Source: Clostridiales bacterium (GTDB taxonomy: Bacteria > Bacillota > Clostridia > Tissierellales > Dethiosulfatibacteraceae). Taken from it: a stretch of DNA of 6,735 nt. Shown in pieces: positions 6,617-6,735 of the stretch (positions within the stretch are counted from its first letter, which is position 1; every line of letters starts with the position of its first letter). The position numbers and the translations under genes were made by a program. The notes under the pieces were generated by a model that was not told where the DNA came from, ran no database searches, and saw only the letters and a program-made list of their open reading frames with translations. Where the stretch lies: assembly GCA_003446975.1 (NCBI GenBank), contig DMAP01000439.1, forward strand, positions 1-6,735, given 5' to 3'.

Positions 6617-6735
6617 ATGAATAGAAGGATAAGGACAATCGCATTGACAATAGCCATATTGATGATGGCAACCTTTGCAGCTCACGCCGAAGAGATTAGA
6701 GTCAGAGTCAGATCGCCTAGACAGGAGAATGAGTA
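6617..6735 (+). CDS. Secreted protein, N-terminal fragment (possible SpoIID/LytB type)
   Basis: Only 39 codons are present before the right edge. The reading is MNRRIRT, a hydrophobic stretch of about 14 residues, then AHA followed by EEIRVRVRS. This is a textbook Sec signal peptide with probable signal peptidase cleavage after AHA (about residue 24). The start is the ATG 1 nt after the ruvB stop, with GAGG (6607-6610) 6 nt upstream, inside the ruvB 3' end. In Clostridia a SpoIID/LytB-domain protein often follows ruvB, and SpoIID-family mature proteins tend to open with a short basic/aliphatic beta strand like EIRVRV. SpoIID is a lytic transglycosylase used in engulfment. That identity rests on position and a few residues only. 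The export signal is well supported; the function is not. Confidence 0.6.
   Translation, partial: MNRRIRTIALTIAILMMATFAAHAEEIRVRVRSPRQENE

Noticed and set aside
1..6735. RNA genes, riboswitches, CRISPR arrays, insertion sequences, attachment sites or defence systems
   Set aside because: No tRNA-like cloverleaf, regular spaced repeats, transposase or integrase motifs, or long structured leader was seen. Nearly all the sequence is explained by conserved housekeeping genes.

Overview
The window looks like a piece of a low-GC, Gram-positive Clostridia chromosome. The grounds are AT-leaning codon use, strong AGGAGG-type ribosome binding sites, one TTG start, and a clostridial-style class A penicillin-binding protein. 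The linked ruvC-ruvA-ruvB genes also fit, because Bacilli usually lack RuvC and use RecU instead. The family or genus cannot be fixed from the sequence alone.

Layout. On the minus strand, positions 1-681 carry the first 227 codons of a bifunctional (class A) penicillin-binding protein; its C-terminal part lies beyond the left edge. A 195-nt, very AT-rich intergenic stretch (682-876) holds the divergent start signals. From 877 to the right edge everything is on the plus strand and tightly packed: hflX (ribosome-splitting GTPase), an IMPACT/YigZ-family gene overlapping it by 14 nt, yebC (TACO1/YebC translation factor family), psuG (pseudouridine-5'-phosphate glycosidase), ruvC, ruvA, ruvB, and the first 39 codons of a secreted protein, possibly of the SpoIID/LytB type. 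Gaps between these genes run from -14 to +38 nt and I see no intrinsic terminator in any of them, so the simplest reading is one long transcript from a promoter just before hflX.

How the genes fit together. The first three plus-strand genes all point to ribosome or translation stress. psuG recycles a modified nucleotide that comes from RNA breakdown. ruvC, ruvA and ruvB supply the complete Holliday-junction branch-migration and resolution machine. The flanking PBP and the secreted downstream protein concern the cell wall and perhaps sporulation. All complete genes appear intact, with their key catalytic motifs present.

I found no RNA gene, mobile element, CRISPR array or phage signal. This is a conserved housekeeping region rather than an obvious new system. 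The most noteworthy points are the psuG gene lodged between yebC and ruvC with no partner kinase in view, and the hflX-yigZ-yebC translation-stress grouping.
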